The notes below the pieces were generated by a model, which was not told the origin of the DNA, made no database searches, and saw only the letters and a program-made list of their open reading frames with translations. A program made the position numbers and the translations under genes. From an uncultured Alphaproteobacteria bacterium (lineage in GTDB: Bacteria > Pseudomonadota > Alphaproteobacteria > HIMB59), in the NCBI GenBank assembly GCA_902617465.1, contig CACMWO010000007.1:1-32127 (forward strand): 32,127 nt of DNA. The letters run 5' to 3'. Shown here piece after piece: positions 17,506 through 25,827 of the stretch. The first letter of the stretch is position 1; the number at the start of each line of letters is the position of its first letter.

Positions 17506-18498
17506 TTAGTCTATTGCAGCCTCAACAGCAAGCATTGTTTCAAAGTCTACCCAGCTTTTCCACTCTGAGTAATTTTGTAAGAAATAAATTGCTGTGTCTT
17601 CACCTGTTGCCTGGTTGTCGTCCTTCCAAGCTAAAAGCGCATTAACAGTTGAGTTAGGAAGGGCTCTTTTTGAAATGTAGTCCATTCCTGGTCCAGTAGA
17701 GTTCATGAAATTATCAGTTACAACAGTAAAGACTGATGATACAACCCATGAATTTTTCTGTGGATCTTCACAACCTTCTTGAGAGGTACAAGTACTCCAC
17801 TCGTCAAAGTCATGAGGTACTCCAAAGTCAAGTTTTTTCATTGGATACTTACCTAAAATAGCTGTTGGTGCCCAGTAATAACCTAGCCAACCTTCACCTT
17901 TTTCGTAAGCTTCAGCAATTGAACCAGCTAATGCTCCACCAGAGCCTGGATCTACAAGATTAAATCCTTTTGACTCAGCATCATATGCTTGGAAAAGGTT
18001 TCCTGTACTGATTTGACAGTTCCAACCAGATGGACAAGTATAAAGTGCTGCCCCATCACCCTCTGGATGAGGAAATAATTCTGGTCTTGCAAGAGCATCT
18101 TCAACAGTTACGATGTCAGGGTTTGCATCAGCTAAGTACTGAGGTATCCACCATCCTTCTTCACCAGTATCAGACAAAACTTCAGCGGCGTAGTGAAGTC
18201 TTCCTTCATCAACAGCAGCATCTAAAGCAATACGAACGGAGTTAATCCATAATTCTGGAGCCACATCTGGCTCACCTTTTTCCATCATTGATGTAGCTGT
18301 TGGCATAGTATCACCTGGAACTAGTTCAACATCACATCCATATCCCTCTCCAAGGATAAGTTTATCAACGTGGGCAAACATTTCAGCGGATGCCCAGTTC
18401 ATTTCAGCTATTGTGATTGTGCCACAATCTGCCTTTGCAACTGAGTTAATTCCAAATAATAGAACTGAGCTCAGAAGTATTTTTTTAATAGAGTTCAT
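17506..18498 (-). CDS. Betaine/DMSP-type ABC substrate-binding protein (ProX/DmpX-like)
   Basis: Start re-set to MNSIKKILLSSVLLFGINSVAKADCGTITIAEMNW (signal peptide, GGAGG 6 nt upstream of ATG); ProX features PELWINSV, GYYWAPTAIL. Confidence 0.92.
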   Translation of the reverse strand: MNSIKKILLSSVLLFGINSVAKADCGTITIAEMNWASAEMFAHVDKLILGEGYGCDVELVPGDTMPTATSMMEKGEPDVAPELWINSVRIALDAAVDEGRLHYAAEVLSDTGEEGWWIPQYLADANPDIVTVEDALARPELFPHPEGDGAALYTCPSGWNCQISTGNLFQAYDAESKGFNLVDPGSGGALAGSIAEAYEKGEGWLGYYWAPTAILGKYPMKKLDFGVPHDFDEWSTCTSQEGCEDPQKNSWVVSSVFTVVTDNFMNSTGPGMDYISKRALPNSTVNALLAWKDDNQATGEDTAIYFLQNYSEWKSWVDFETMLAVEAAID

Positions 18499-18612
18499 TA
18501 CATCCTCCCTGATATAAAAAGGTAAGATAACATTCCTGTATTGCATTAACAGTGAAAAAATCTTGAAAATGGATGCTATTTGACGCAAAAAAGCAGAAAA
18601 TTGTTAATTTAT

Positions 18613-19635
18613 TTACCTTTTTAGTATTTCAGAGAGTCTTTTTGTAGACAAATAGCCTATTTCGTCATTACTCTTATTTTTGACAATCAGGCAACTTGGC
18701 TTATCAGAAATAACTTTATCAATAAATCTATCAATAAAATCATCTTGATCTACAAACATAGCGTTATCCCTGTCTTGCCCGTTTAATTCAGACATAATGT
18801 GCTTTGCTTTGATAACCCTAGCTCTATTAACATCCTCAACAAAATCTTTTACATATTGTGTTTTTGGACTTAACAAAATATCTGCAGGGATACCCTCTTG
18901 ATCCATTATGCCGTCTTTTAATATTGCGATACGATCTCCGATTTTTAAAGCTTCATCTAGGTCATGAGTAATAAATACAACTGTTTTATGAAGTTCGTCT
19001 TGTAGCTCCAACAAAATATCTTGCATATCTTTTCTAATTAGAGGGTCAAGAGCGCTAAAAGCTTCATCCATAAGCAAGATTTCCCCATCGTTAGTTAGAG
19101 CTCTTGCGAGTCCAACACGTTGCTGCATGCCACCAGATAAATGTTGAGGATATTTTTCCTCATATCCAGATAATCCAACTCGATCAATCCATCTTCGTGC
19201 CCTAGTATTTGCCTCTTTTTCATCAGTATTTTGAATATGAAGACCAAACATTGTATTTTCTAAAACCGTCTTATGAGGCAACAACGCAAAACGCTGGAAC
19301 ACCATAGCAGTTTTTGTTCTTCTGAAATTTCTTAAATTTTCATCATTCATTTTTAAAACATCTTCGCTATCAACAACTACACTGCCGTCTGTAGGTTCTA
19401 TTAATCTATTTATATGTCTTATTAATGTAGACTTACCTGAACCAGAAAGGCCCATTACAACTTGAATTGATTTTTCTTTAATATCCAAATTTATATTTTT
19501 TAGACCTAGAACATGATTGTGTTTTTCTAACAGTTCATCTTTATTGACACCATCTTTTACTTGTTCTAATGCAGACTTTGGGTTTTTACCAAAAATTTTA
19601 TATAAGTTTTTAATTTGAATTTTTATTTCAGACAT
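18613..19635 (-). CDS. Betaine/DMSP-type ABC ATP-binding protein (ProV/DmpV-like)
   Basis: Walker A GLSGSGKST, LSGGMQQRVGLARAL, LMDEAFSALDPLIRKDMQ, C-terminal CBS-like remnant. Confidence 0.94.
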   Translation of the reverse strand: MSEIKIQIKNLYKIFGKNPKSALEQVKDGVNKDELLEKHNHVLGLKNINLDIKEKSIQVVMGLSGSGKSTLIRHINRLIEPTDGSVVVDSEDVLKMNDENLRNFRRTKTAMVFQRFALLPHKTVLENTMFGLHIQNTDEKEANTRARRWIDRVGLSGYEEKYPQHLSGGMQQRVGLARALTNDGEILLMDEAFSALDPLIRKDMQDILLELQDELHKTVVFITHDLDEALKIGDRIAILKDGIMDQEGIPADILLSPKTQYVKDFVEDVNRARVIKAKHIMSELNGQDRDNAMFVDQDDFIDRFIDKVISDKPSCLIVKNKSNDEIGYLSTKRLSEILKR

Positions 19636-19753
19636 ATTTTAAAGAGGATTTTGAAGAAATTTTATTATTTATATAAATACTCTTCCCTCCAACAATTAGT
19701 TATTAAAACATTTGAAACATAATCATGCAAATTAATTTTATATTTATAAATAG

Positions 19754-20338
19754 TTACTTTTTTGTAACGGCATATGGCGCAAAAGTATTATCTGCTTTTT
19801 TGGATTTAGATTGAATATTTTTTGCAGGTATACCAACCATTATTCCCCCTTTTGGGACATCTTTAGTTACAACAGCATTAGATCCAATTCGAGCACAACT
19901 TTTTATAATTATTGGACCCAATATCTGCGCTCCAGAGCCAACAATCACATCGTCTTCAAGAGTAGGATGGCGCTTCACACCAACTTGTTCTGATGATTTA
20001 ACAGCAGGCATGATACCACCTAAAGTGACACCATGATAAATAGTTACATTATCTCCAATCTCGGCGGTTTCTCCGATAACAACTCCCATTCCATGATCAA
20101 TAAAAAAATTTTTTCCTATTTTAGCGGCAGGATGAATTTCAATGCCAGTTAAAAATCTTGATAATTGAGAGATCATTCTTCCTAATAATTTCAAATTTAG
20201 TGACCAGATAAAATTTGCTATACGGTGGAAGAAAACAGCTTTTACACCAGGATAGGTTAATACCACTAGTAACAATGAAGTTGCAGCAGGATCTCTTGCC
20301 TTTACTGACTCAAAATACTTCATTAAATTTTCAAACAT
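19754..20338 (-). CDS. cysE: Serine O-acetyltransferase
   Basis: Hexapeptide repeats; [54 protein letters not shown]. Confidence 0.92.
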   Translation of the reverse strand: MFENLMKYFESVKARDPAATSLLLVVLTYPGVKAVFFHRIANFIWSLNLKLLGRMISQLSRFLTGIEIHPAAKIGKNFFIDHGMGVVIGETAEIGDNVTIYHGVTLGGIMPAVKSSEQVGVKRHPTLEDDVIVGSGAQILGPIIIKSCARIGSNAVVTKDVPKGGIMVGIPAKNIQSKSKKADNTFAPYAVTKK

Positions 20339-20422
20339 TAATATACAGATAAGACTTATCCACCTAAGATCAAGCTTTTATTGAATAATTATGTAAATGA
20401 TTGAAATTAATTGTTAGATTAA

Positions 20423-20857
20423 TTGTGGATGTTCACCATTGAAAAACCTAAAGAAATTCACCTGAATAGTTGGAAAGAAATAATTAATGAAAGTGCATCA
20501 TCAAATTCTTTTCAGTTTGAAGAGGTAAATTTCAGCTTATTTTGGACATGCATATTTCAAGATGATTATTTTGCGTTTGCTGCAAAAAACCAGGATAAAT
20601 TTATGGGAATTGTTGTAGCTAAAATCAACGAAACTTATTACGAGAAGAATATAGTGTTAGACGTTTTGTATGTTCTACAAGATTTTAGAAAAATTGGTGT
20701 TGCTAGAGCATTAATGAACAAAATTGAAGAAATAGCAAAAGAAAAAAAACTTGACCTGATAATCAAAGGTGTAGAAAAAAGTAACTTACTCGCTCAGAAA
20801 CTTTTTAAAAATTATGCTGTTATCAACAGAACAAGATATTTAAAAAAGCATAATTGA
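20423..20857 (+). CDS. GNAT-family N-acetyltransferase
   Basis: VLDVLYVLQDFRKIGVARALMNKIEEIAKEKKLDLI acetyl-CoA-binding motif; start may be 20429. Confidence 0.82.
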   Translation: MWMFTIEKPKEIHLNSWKEIINESASSNSFQFEEVNFSLFWTCIFQDDYFAFAAKNQDKFMGIVVAKINETYYEKNIVLDVLYVLQDFRKIGVARALMNKIEEIAKEKKLDLIIKGVEKSNLLAQKLFKNYAVINRTRYLKKHN

Positions 20858-20888
20858 TTTTAATAAATAATTATTATATTTAAATATT

Positions 20889-21029
20889 ATGGTAGATCCA
20901 AATAAAAACGGCGAAAATTACGATAAGAACAATAGGTGGGTGTGGATTATCATTGTTTTAATTACTCTGAGTTCTGTCTATGTGATGTCTAAAATATTTA
21001 TTCAGACACCTTGGCAGTATCTGTCGTAG
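20889..21029 (+). CDS. Unlisted 46-aa single-TM protein candidate
   Basis: Manual translation MVDPNKNGENYDKNNRWVWIIIVLITLSSVYVMSKIFIQTPWQYLS*; overlaps the 3' end of sbmA-like gene tail-to-tail by 32 nt. Confidence 0.5.
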   Translation: MVDPNKNGENYDKNNRWVWIIIVLITLSSVYVMSKIFIQTPWQYLS

Positions 21030-21993
21030 ACTTAAGTTTTCTCTCAAATTCTCTCAGTCTTTTGTAAACACTTGCAAGCTCAATAATTGTTGGCCATGAT
21101 TTTAACAAGTACTGCATTGACCCCTCAACCCTGCCAAAAGCACGAATAATTTGTTGCATAACACCAAGGGTAATAATACCTGCAACAATTGCAGGAGCTA
21201 AAAATACATAAGCACTTAAAACATTAGCCTGCAAATAAGCAATTCTTCCAATATTAAAGTACAAGTAACGAATATATGAGAGAAAATGAATTTTTCTTAC
21301 ATCATCAAATAATTCTTCTATTGTTTTTGGACGTATAGTTTCGTCATCCTCAGCAATAACTAAAACTTTTCTGTAAGCTGCTTCTTGTTTTTGTAAATCA
21401 TATTCTACACCAACAAGTCTGAGAATTATTCCAAGGAGTATTAAAAAAACTGTTCCACCAACTGACCAAATTAATGCACCAACAACTAAACCATACTCCC
21501 AATCACCAAAAAAGAATATCGGAATGCCAGCACTGAGTCCTAATAAGATTGGAAGGAATTGTACAATTATCATCACTGACTCAATTAAGCTTGTTCCAAG
21601 ACCTTCCATAATTCTACCAAACTTAATGGTGTCCTCTTGAACTCTTTGAGCAGCACCTTCGATTGTACGGGCATAGTTATAAACACTGTGATACCACTCA
21701 ACCATAGCGGTTCTCCATCTAAATAAGAAATGTGCAGTAAAAAAACTTACTAAAACTGCAATAGCCACATATATACCTGCAAGTGTTATAAAAGACAGTA
21801 AGCCCGCCCAATATTCTTCTATTGTAATTGAATTTGGCTCAGCAAGTGCTTTTTGAATCATATCATAAAAGGTGCCAAACCACTCATTGATCCTGACATC
21901 AATTTCTACTTGCACCCAAAGACTACCTAATATGGCAGCTGATCCTGCCCATGCCCATAGAAACCATTTTCTTGAGTTAAAAAATCTAAACAT
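20998..21993 (-). CDS. SbmA/BacA-family peptide transporter
   Basis: INEWFGTFYDMIQKAL, WRTAMVEWYHSVY, RVQEDTIKFGRIMEGLGTSLIESVMIIVQFLPIL, SbmA_BacA hallmark. Confidence 0.88.
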   Translation of the reverse strand: MFRFFNSRKWFLWAWAGSAAILGSLWVQVEIDVRINEWFGTFYDMIQKALAEPNSITIEEYWAGLLSFITLAGIYVAIAVLVSFFTAHFLFRWRTAMVEWYHSVYNYARTIEGAAQRVQEDTIKFGRIMEGLGTSLIESVMIIVQFLPILLGLSAGIPIFFFGDWEYGLVVGALIWSVGGTVFLILLGIILRLVGVEYDLQKQEAAYRKVLVIAEDDETIRPKTIEELFDDVRKIHFLSYIRYLYFNIGRIAYLQANVLSAYVFLAPAIVAGIITLGVMQQIIRAFGRVEGSMQYLLKSWPTIIELASVYKRLREFERKLKSTTDTAKVSE

Positions 21994-22095
21994 TTTTTTT
22001 GTAACAATAGTTGAAAAATTAAAGTTTTTGAAGACCTAAAAGTGCTTCAATACGCTTAATTTATTTAAATACTCCTATGCCTATATAATACTTTA

Positions 22096-22572
22096 ATGCC
22101 AAGTATCAAGGATATTAAAAAGATTAAGCTAAATGATGAATATATATTTTTTGGTCCTGAGTCCATAGTAAGTGAAATTGCAGATAGTATGGATATAAAA
22201 AATATAGGGGCTGTTCCTATACTAAATGAACAAAAAATATTACTTGGTGTTGTTTCAGAAAGAGACATAGTTAGAAAATGTGTCAAAGATGGTAGAGATC
22301 CAGATTTGGTCACAGCATCAGATATTATGACATCAGAAATTATAACTGTGGACCTAAAAACCTCCTCAGAAATTGCAATAAAAATTATGGGGGAAAATAA
22401 CATAAGGCACCTACCAGTAGTAGATGATCAAAATAAATTAATAAATTTTATTTCTCATAGAGACCTTATAAGCTCTGTTAGAGATAGCACAAAACTAAAT
22501 ATAATTTTAATTACATTTATTTGTATGATTATTCCGATAGTATTTTTAATTAAGTCATTTGGTTGGATATGA
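22096..22572 (+). CDS. Tandem CBS-domain protein with C-terminal TM helix
   Basis: Two CBS repeats (IGAVPILNEQKILLGVVSERDIVRK; IRHLPVVDDQNKLINFISHRDLI) then ILITFICMIIPIVFLI. Confidence 0.88.
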   Translation: MPSIKDIKKIKLNDEYIFFGPESIVSEIADSMDIKNIGAVPILNEQKILLGVVSERDIVRKCVKDGRDPDLVTASDIMTSEIITVDLKTSSEIAIKIMGENNIRHLPVVDDQNKLINFISHRDLISSVRDSTKLNIILITFICMIIPIVFLIKSFGWI

Positions 22573-23456
22573 AAACTAAAGGTATTATTCTTGCTGCTGG
22601 TAAGGGTACAAGATTAATGCCTGCAACAATACCTGCCTCAAAACCTTTATTACCTCTTTACGATAAACCTATGATTTATTATCCACTCGAGACTTTAGTA
22701 AGATTAGGAATTAAAGATATATTATTTATTGTTCAAGAGGACGACCTTTCAATATTCAAAAAAACATTTGGAACAGGATCAGAGGTTGGTCTTAATTTTT
22801 CATATGAAATCCAAAAAATTCAAAGGGGGATAGCAGATGCTTACTTTATTGCTGAAAAATATTTAGATGGAAGTCCATCAGTTTTAGCGTTAAGTGATAA
22901 TGTTTTTCTTGGAAATAATTATTTTGATTATGCCAATTCTGCTCTTCTAAAGATGCAAGAGAACGGGGGAAGTGTATTTGGATTGCCAGTTCCAGATCCT
23001 GAAAAATTTGGTGTTATTGAATTAGATAATAATAAAAATATCATTGGCATTGAGGAAAAACCTTCAAAGCCTAAAAGTAATTTGATCATTCCTGGTTTAT
23101 ATTTTTTTGACTCTGAAGCTTCAAAATTTGCAAAAACGCTCAAACCATCAAACAGAGGAGAATTAGAAATAACTGATTTAATTAAAATATATTTATCCGA
23201 AAAAAAACTTGCTTTAGAAATTTTAGATGACTCAATTGTTTGGCATGATACTGGAAATGCAAAGGCTCTTCTAGAGGCAGCACAAAAAGTTAAGTTATAT
23301 GAGCAAAATAACGATATAAAAATTGGCTCTTATGAAATAGCTGCGTACGAGCAAGGTTTTATAAACAAAAGTAATCTAAATGATATTGCAGAAAAATTAA
23401 TTAAGTCTGATTATGGACAATATATCAAAGAATACCTTACTCAAAATTTATCTTAA
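22569..23456 (+). CDS. Glucose-1-phosphate thymidylyltransferase (RmlA/RfbA)-like nucleotidyltransferase
   Basis: MKTKGIILAAGKGTRLMPATIPASKPLLPLYDKPMIYYPLETL; ALSDNVFLG; VWHDTGNAKALLEA; start reset to ATGA overlap with CBS gene. Confidence 0.9.
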   Translation: MKTKGIILAAGKGTRLMPATIPASKPLLPLYDKPMIYYPLETLVRLGIKDILFIVQEDDLSIFKKTFGTGSEVGLNFSYEIQKIQRGIADAYFIAEKYLDGSPSVLALSDNVFLGNNYFDYANSALLKMQENGGSVFGLPVPDPEKFGVIELDNNKNIIGIEEKPSKPKSNLIIPGLYFFDSEASKFAKTLKPSNRGELEITDLIKIYLSEKKLALEILDDSIVWHDTGNAKALLEAAQKVKLYEQNNDIKIGSYEIAAYEQGFINKSNLNDIAEKLIKSDYGQYIKEYLTQNLS

Positions 23457-24880
23457 TTCCATTTTGCAGACTCATTATTTAAAAATGTTATAACTTTTTG
23501 TTTAAACTGAATTTTTTCATCTTCATCTATAATCATTTTATCTAGGTCGGTCTCTAAACTAGATAGAATTTTATTTTTAGAATTCCATTTAGATTTATCA
23601 TCATCATTAAAACGCTCCTTAATTTCAAATTCATAATTTCTTTTGTCATTTTCAGGCAGAGTGTGGGGGGCTATTTCATATAAAATTCTTACAGCTATTT
23701 CTTTATACCGGTCATCTTTGAATTGTTTTGCAATTTCATATTTCTTATCGTTAGGTGCGATATGAAAATCAATCATTAATTTTTTATCTTGATGCGATGG
23801 GAAACTCTCAAATATTCTATCTTCAACATTAAATGGTTCAGGCCATTCTTTTTGATTTGAAAGATGAAGTTTAATTAGACGAGAGCAAAATTCTTCATTT
23901 TTTTTAATAAAATTCGCTCTTTTTCTTAGTTCATCCACCCCTATTTCTACATATTTATTATCTTTGAATGAATAACTTTCATTTAAGAGTGTTTTCGACT
24001 TTGACCCATCAAAAACTTCACAAATTCTTTTAGCCCCATCATTCATTTTCTTAATTAAATCTTTATCTTCTAATTCTATGATTTTAACAGGATCAAAAAG
24101 CAAATTATAAACTAAATAGTGATGATTTCTTGATGGAATGCCTCCAATTAAAGTTTGAGCTTTAATTGTGGGTCTTCTTCCCCAAAATGTAGTGTTAGTA
24201 AAAACTAAATTATCTAGCATGAATCTCTTAGGAGTGTCTCTATGTCGAAATTCATATGCAGAGTTCCAAATCTTTGGACATCTTATATTTAATATTTTAT
24301 TAAGTTCCAATGTGATTAAGCTATCAAAAACAGCGTCATGAGGACCTGCATCATAGTTTATTGAAATATTATTTAGTTTAGAAATTTCATCTAATTTAAG
24401 TATTGGATACCCTTGATCATCAGTATTAAATTTAATATGCTCAGGGCTATAAACTGAAACTAATCTTAATATATCAAAAATATCCATACGCACATTATTG
24501 TTAGTCACAGTCATATAAATTTCGGGTAATAAGTTTTGATAAAGTGCCTGTCGTAAAAAGGGTTCATCAAAATTTATATTATTGAAACCAACAAAAATTG
24601 CTGATGATGATGACCATTGTTGAAATGTTTCATACAATTGAGCACTAGCTTCATAATAATTTGGGTAATTATTTTGTATTAAGCTAGTTGGATCTACCCC
24701 AGTTGTTATCAAAGCACCTGGCTCGAACCATTTTCCCTCTCTTAACTTACTATGTATTTCTAATTTGTCTTTAACTTCAAATTTATTATTGGTTAACACA
24801 GCACCAACTTGTGTTATTTGATTAAATTTATCATTACGACCTGTTGTTTCGAGATCCCAGAAAATATAATGATCACTCAT
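23453..24880 (-). CDS. sbcB: Exodeoxyribonuclease I
   Basis: FWDLETTGRNDKFNQITQVGAVLTN (DEDD exo), FVGFNNINFDEPFLRQALYQNL, GPHDAVFDSLITLEL. Confidence 0.92.
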   Translation of the reverse strand: MSDHYIFWDLETTGRNDKFNQITQVGAVLTNNKFEVKDKLEIHSKLREGKWFEPGALITTGVDPTSLIQNNYPNYYEASAQLYETFQQWSSSSAIFVGFNNINFDEPFLRQALYQNLLPEIYMTVTNNNVRMDIFDILRLVSVYSPEHIKFNTDDQGYPILKLDEISKLNNISINYDAGPHDAVFDSLITLELNKILNIRCPKIWNSAYEFRHRDTPKRFMLDNLVFTNTTFWGRRPTIKAQTLIGGIPSRNHHYLVYNLLFDPVKIIELEDKDLIKKMNDGAKRICEVFDGSKSKTLLNESYSFKDNKYVEIGVDELRKRANFIKKNEEFCSRLIKLHLSNQKEWPEPFNVEDRIFESFPSHQDKKLMIDFHIAPNDKKYEIAKQFKDDRYKEIAVRILYEIAPHTLPENDKRNYEFEIKERFNDDDKSKWNSKNKILSSLETDLDKMIIDEDEKIQFKQKVITFLNNESAKWN

Positions 24881-24944
24881 ATTAAAAAATTATATCAATT
24901 AAATATTATAATAAAGTTTAAGTTTAATTTGTTATTTTGAGAGA

Positions 24945-25007
24945 TTATAAAAACTAGCCCCGGAGGAATAAGTAAGGATAGGAATAAGGATGGAGCTAGT
25001 TTTAGAT
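24945..25007 (-). ncRNA. Candidate ~60-nt sRNA or sbcB 5'-leader hairpin with UCC-repeat loop
   Basis: Minus strand AAAACUAGCUCC (25003-24992) pairs with GGGGCUAGUUUU (24961-24950), 12 bp incl. one U-G wobble, followed by a U run (5 U, including the last 4 nt of the stem); 30-nt loop AUCCUUAUUCCUAUCCUUACUUAUUCCUCC; promoter immediately upstream. Confidence 0.6.
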
Positions 25008-25013
25008 TGGTGT

Positions 25014-25041
25014 TTTATACTCATTTTTTTTTTAAAGTCAA
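25014..25041 (-). promoter_or_regulatory. Sigma70-type promoter TTGACT-N16-TATAAA
   Basis: Minus strand -35 TTGACT at 25041-25036, -10 TATAAA at 25019-25014, 16-nt spacer; predicted start about 25007. Confidence 0.65.
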
Positions 25042-25058
25042 ATTGCAGATAATAGAAC

Positions 25059-25085
25059 TTAGCTGTGCAAAATTTGCACAGCTAA
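25059..25085. promoter_or_regulatory. 27-nt perfect palindrome (operator or hairpin)
   Basis: TTAGCTGTGCAAA-A-TTTGCACAGCTAA, 13-bp arms with 1-nt centre. Confidence 0.75.
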
Positions 25086-25096
25086 ATGTGCTGAAT

Positions 25097-25255
25097 TTAT
25101 TGATTTTTAAATAATTTTTTAATTTTCTTGTAATAAATTAGTGAACATTTGGCATCACAGAAAAATACTTTTTTAGGGATATCATAAAACTTAGGATCAG
25201 CCCAATATAAAGGCTCTTCAATCTTTTTTTTACATACTTCACAGCTATGATTCAT
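25097..25255 (-). CDS. Unlisted 52-aa four-Cys putative zinc-binding protein
   Basis: Manual translation MNHSCEVCKKKIEEPLYWADPKFYDIPKKVFFCDAKCSLIYYKKIKKLFKNQ*; CxxC and CxxxC; starts 9 nt after DSP gene stop. Confidence 0.75.
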   Translation of the reverse strand: MNHSCEVCKKKIEEPLYWADPKFYDIPKKVFFCDAKCSLIYYKKIKKLFKNQ

Positions 25256-25264
25256 TTAATTATC

Positions 25265-25771
25265 CTAAAAATTTAACTCTACTATTCTACTCTCTTCTAT
25301 TGGCTCAGGGTCAAAGTATGGAACTGACCCATAAAGTCTGTTATCTAAACCCAATATTTCATCATAATATCTCATCATGATCTTATTAGGGCTAGCGTGT
25401 GGTGCAATTTCTTTTAAGTTTTCAATTATAAGCTCAATATTTTCAGGGGAGTATTTTGCGGCTATGCCTAAACTTGTTGCAGTAGATCGACTTATCCCCA
25501 TATGACAATGGACTAAAATAGGTTTGGTTTTATCCCAATCATCTGTGAAATCTAATAATTCTTGAGTATGATGTTTCTCAGGTAATATAAATCCCTCTCT
25601 TGGCTCAGAAATATCATCAATTAACATTTTCAAATGTCTATTTTTATCCATACCTGATGGGGTTTCAGGTTCAAAATTTTTATTAATAATGGTAAGCATT
25701 TTATCTGGGCTGAATTTATCAACACACTCTTGGATATCTGCTAATCCACAAATAATTATTTTTTTTTGCAT
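25265..25771 (-). CDS. Dual-specificity/tyrosine phosphatase-like protein
   Basis: Catalytic loop ILVHCHMGISRSTATSLGIAA (HCxxGxxRS). Confidence 0.88.
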   Translation of the reverse strand: MQKKIIICGLADIQECVDKFSPDKMLTIINKNFEPETPSGMDKNRHLKMLIDDISEPREGFILPEKHHTQELLDFTDDWDKTKPILVHCHMGISRSTATSLGIAAKYSPENIELIIENLKEIAPHASPNKIMMRYYDEILGLDNRLYGSVPYFDPEPIEESRIVELNF

Positions 25772-25827
25772 AAGAAGTTCAATTAATATATAGCTTAAAC
25801 AATCGTTAAGAAAGAATATTTATTTTC

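Noticed and set aside
18499-18588. 30-aa N-terminal extension of ProX in the ORF track
   Set aside because: Internal ATG at 18498 has a GGAGG Shine-Dalgarno and gives a proper signal peptide.
24950-25003. Plus-strand reading as a GGA-rich (CsrB-like) RNA
   Set aside because: On plus the inner stem has a C/A mismatch, and the matching promoter and U-tail lie on the minus strand, so minus is the better model.
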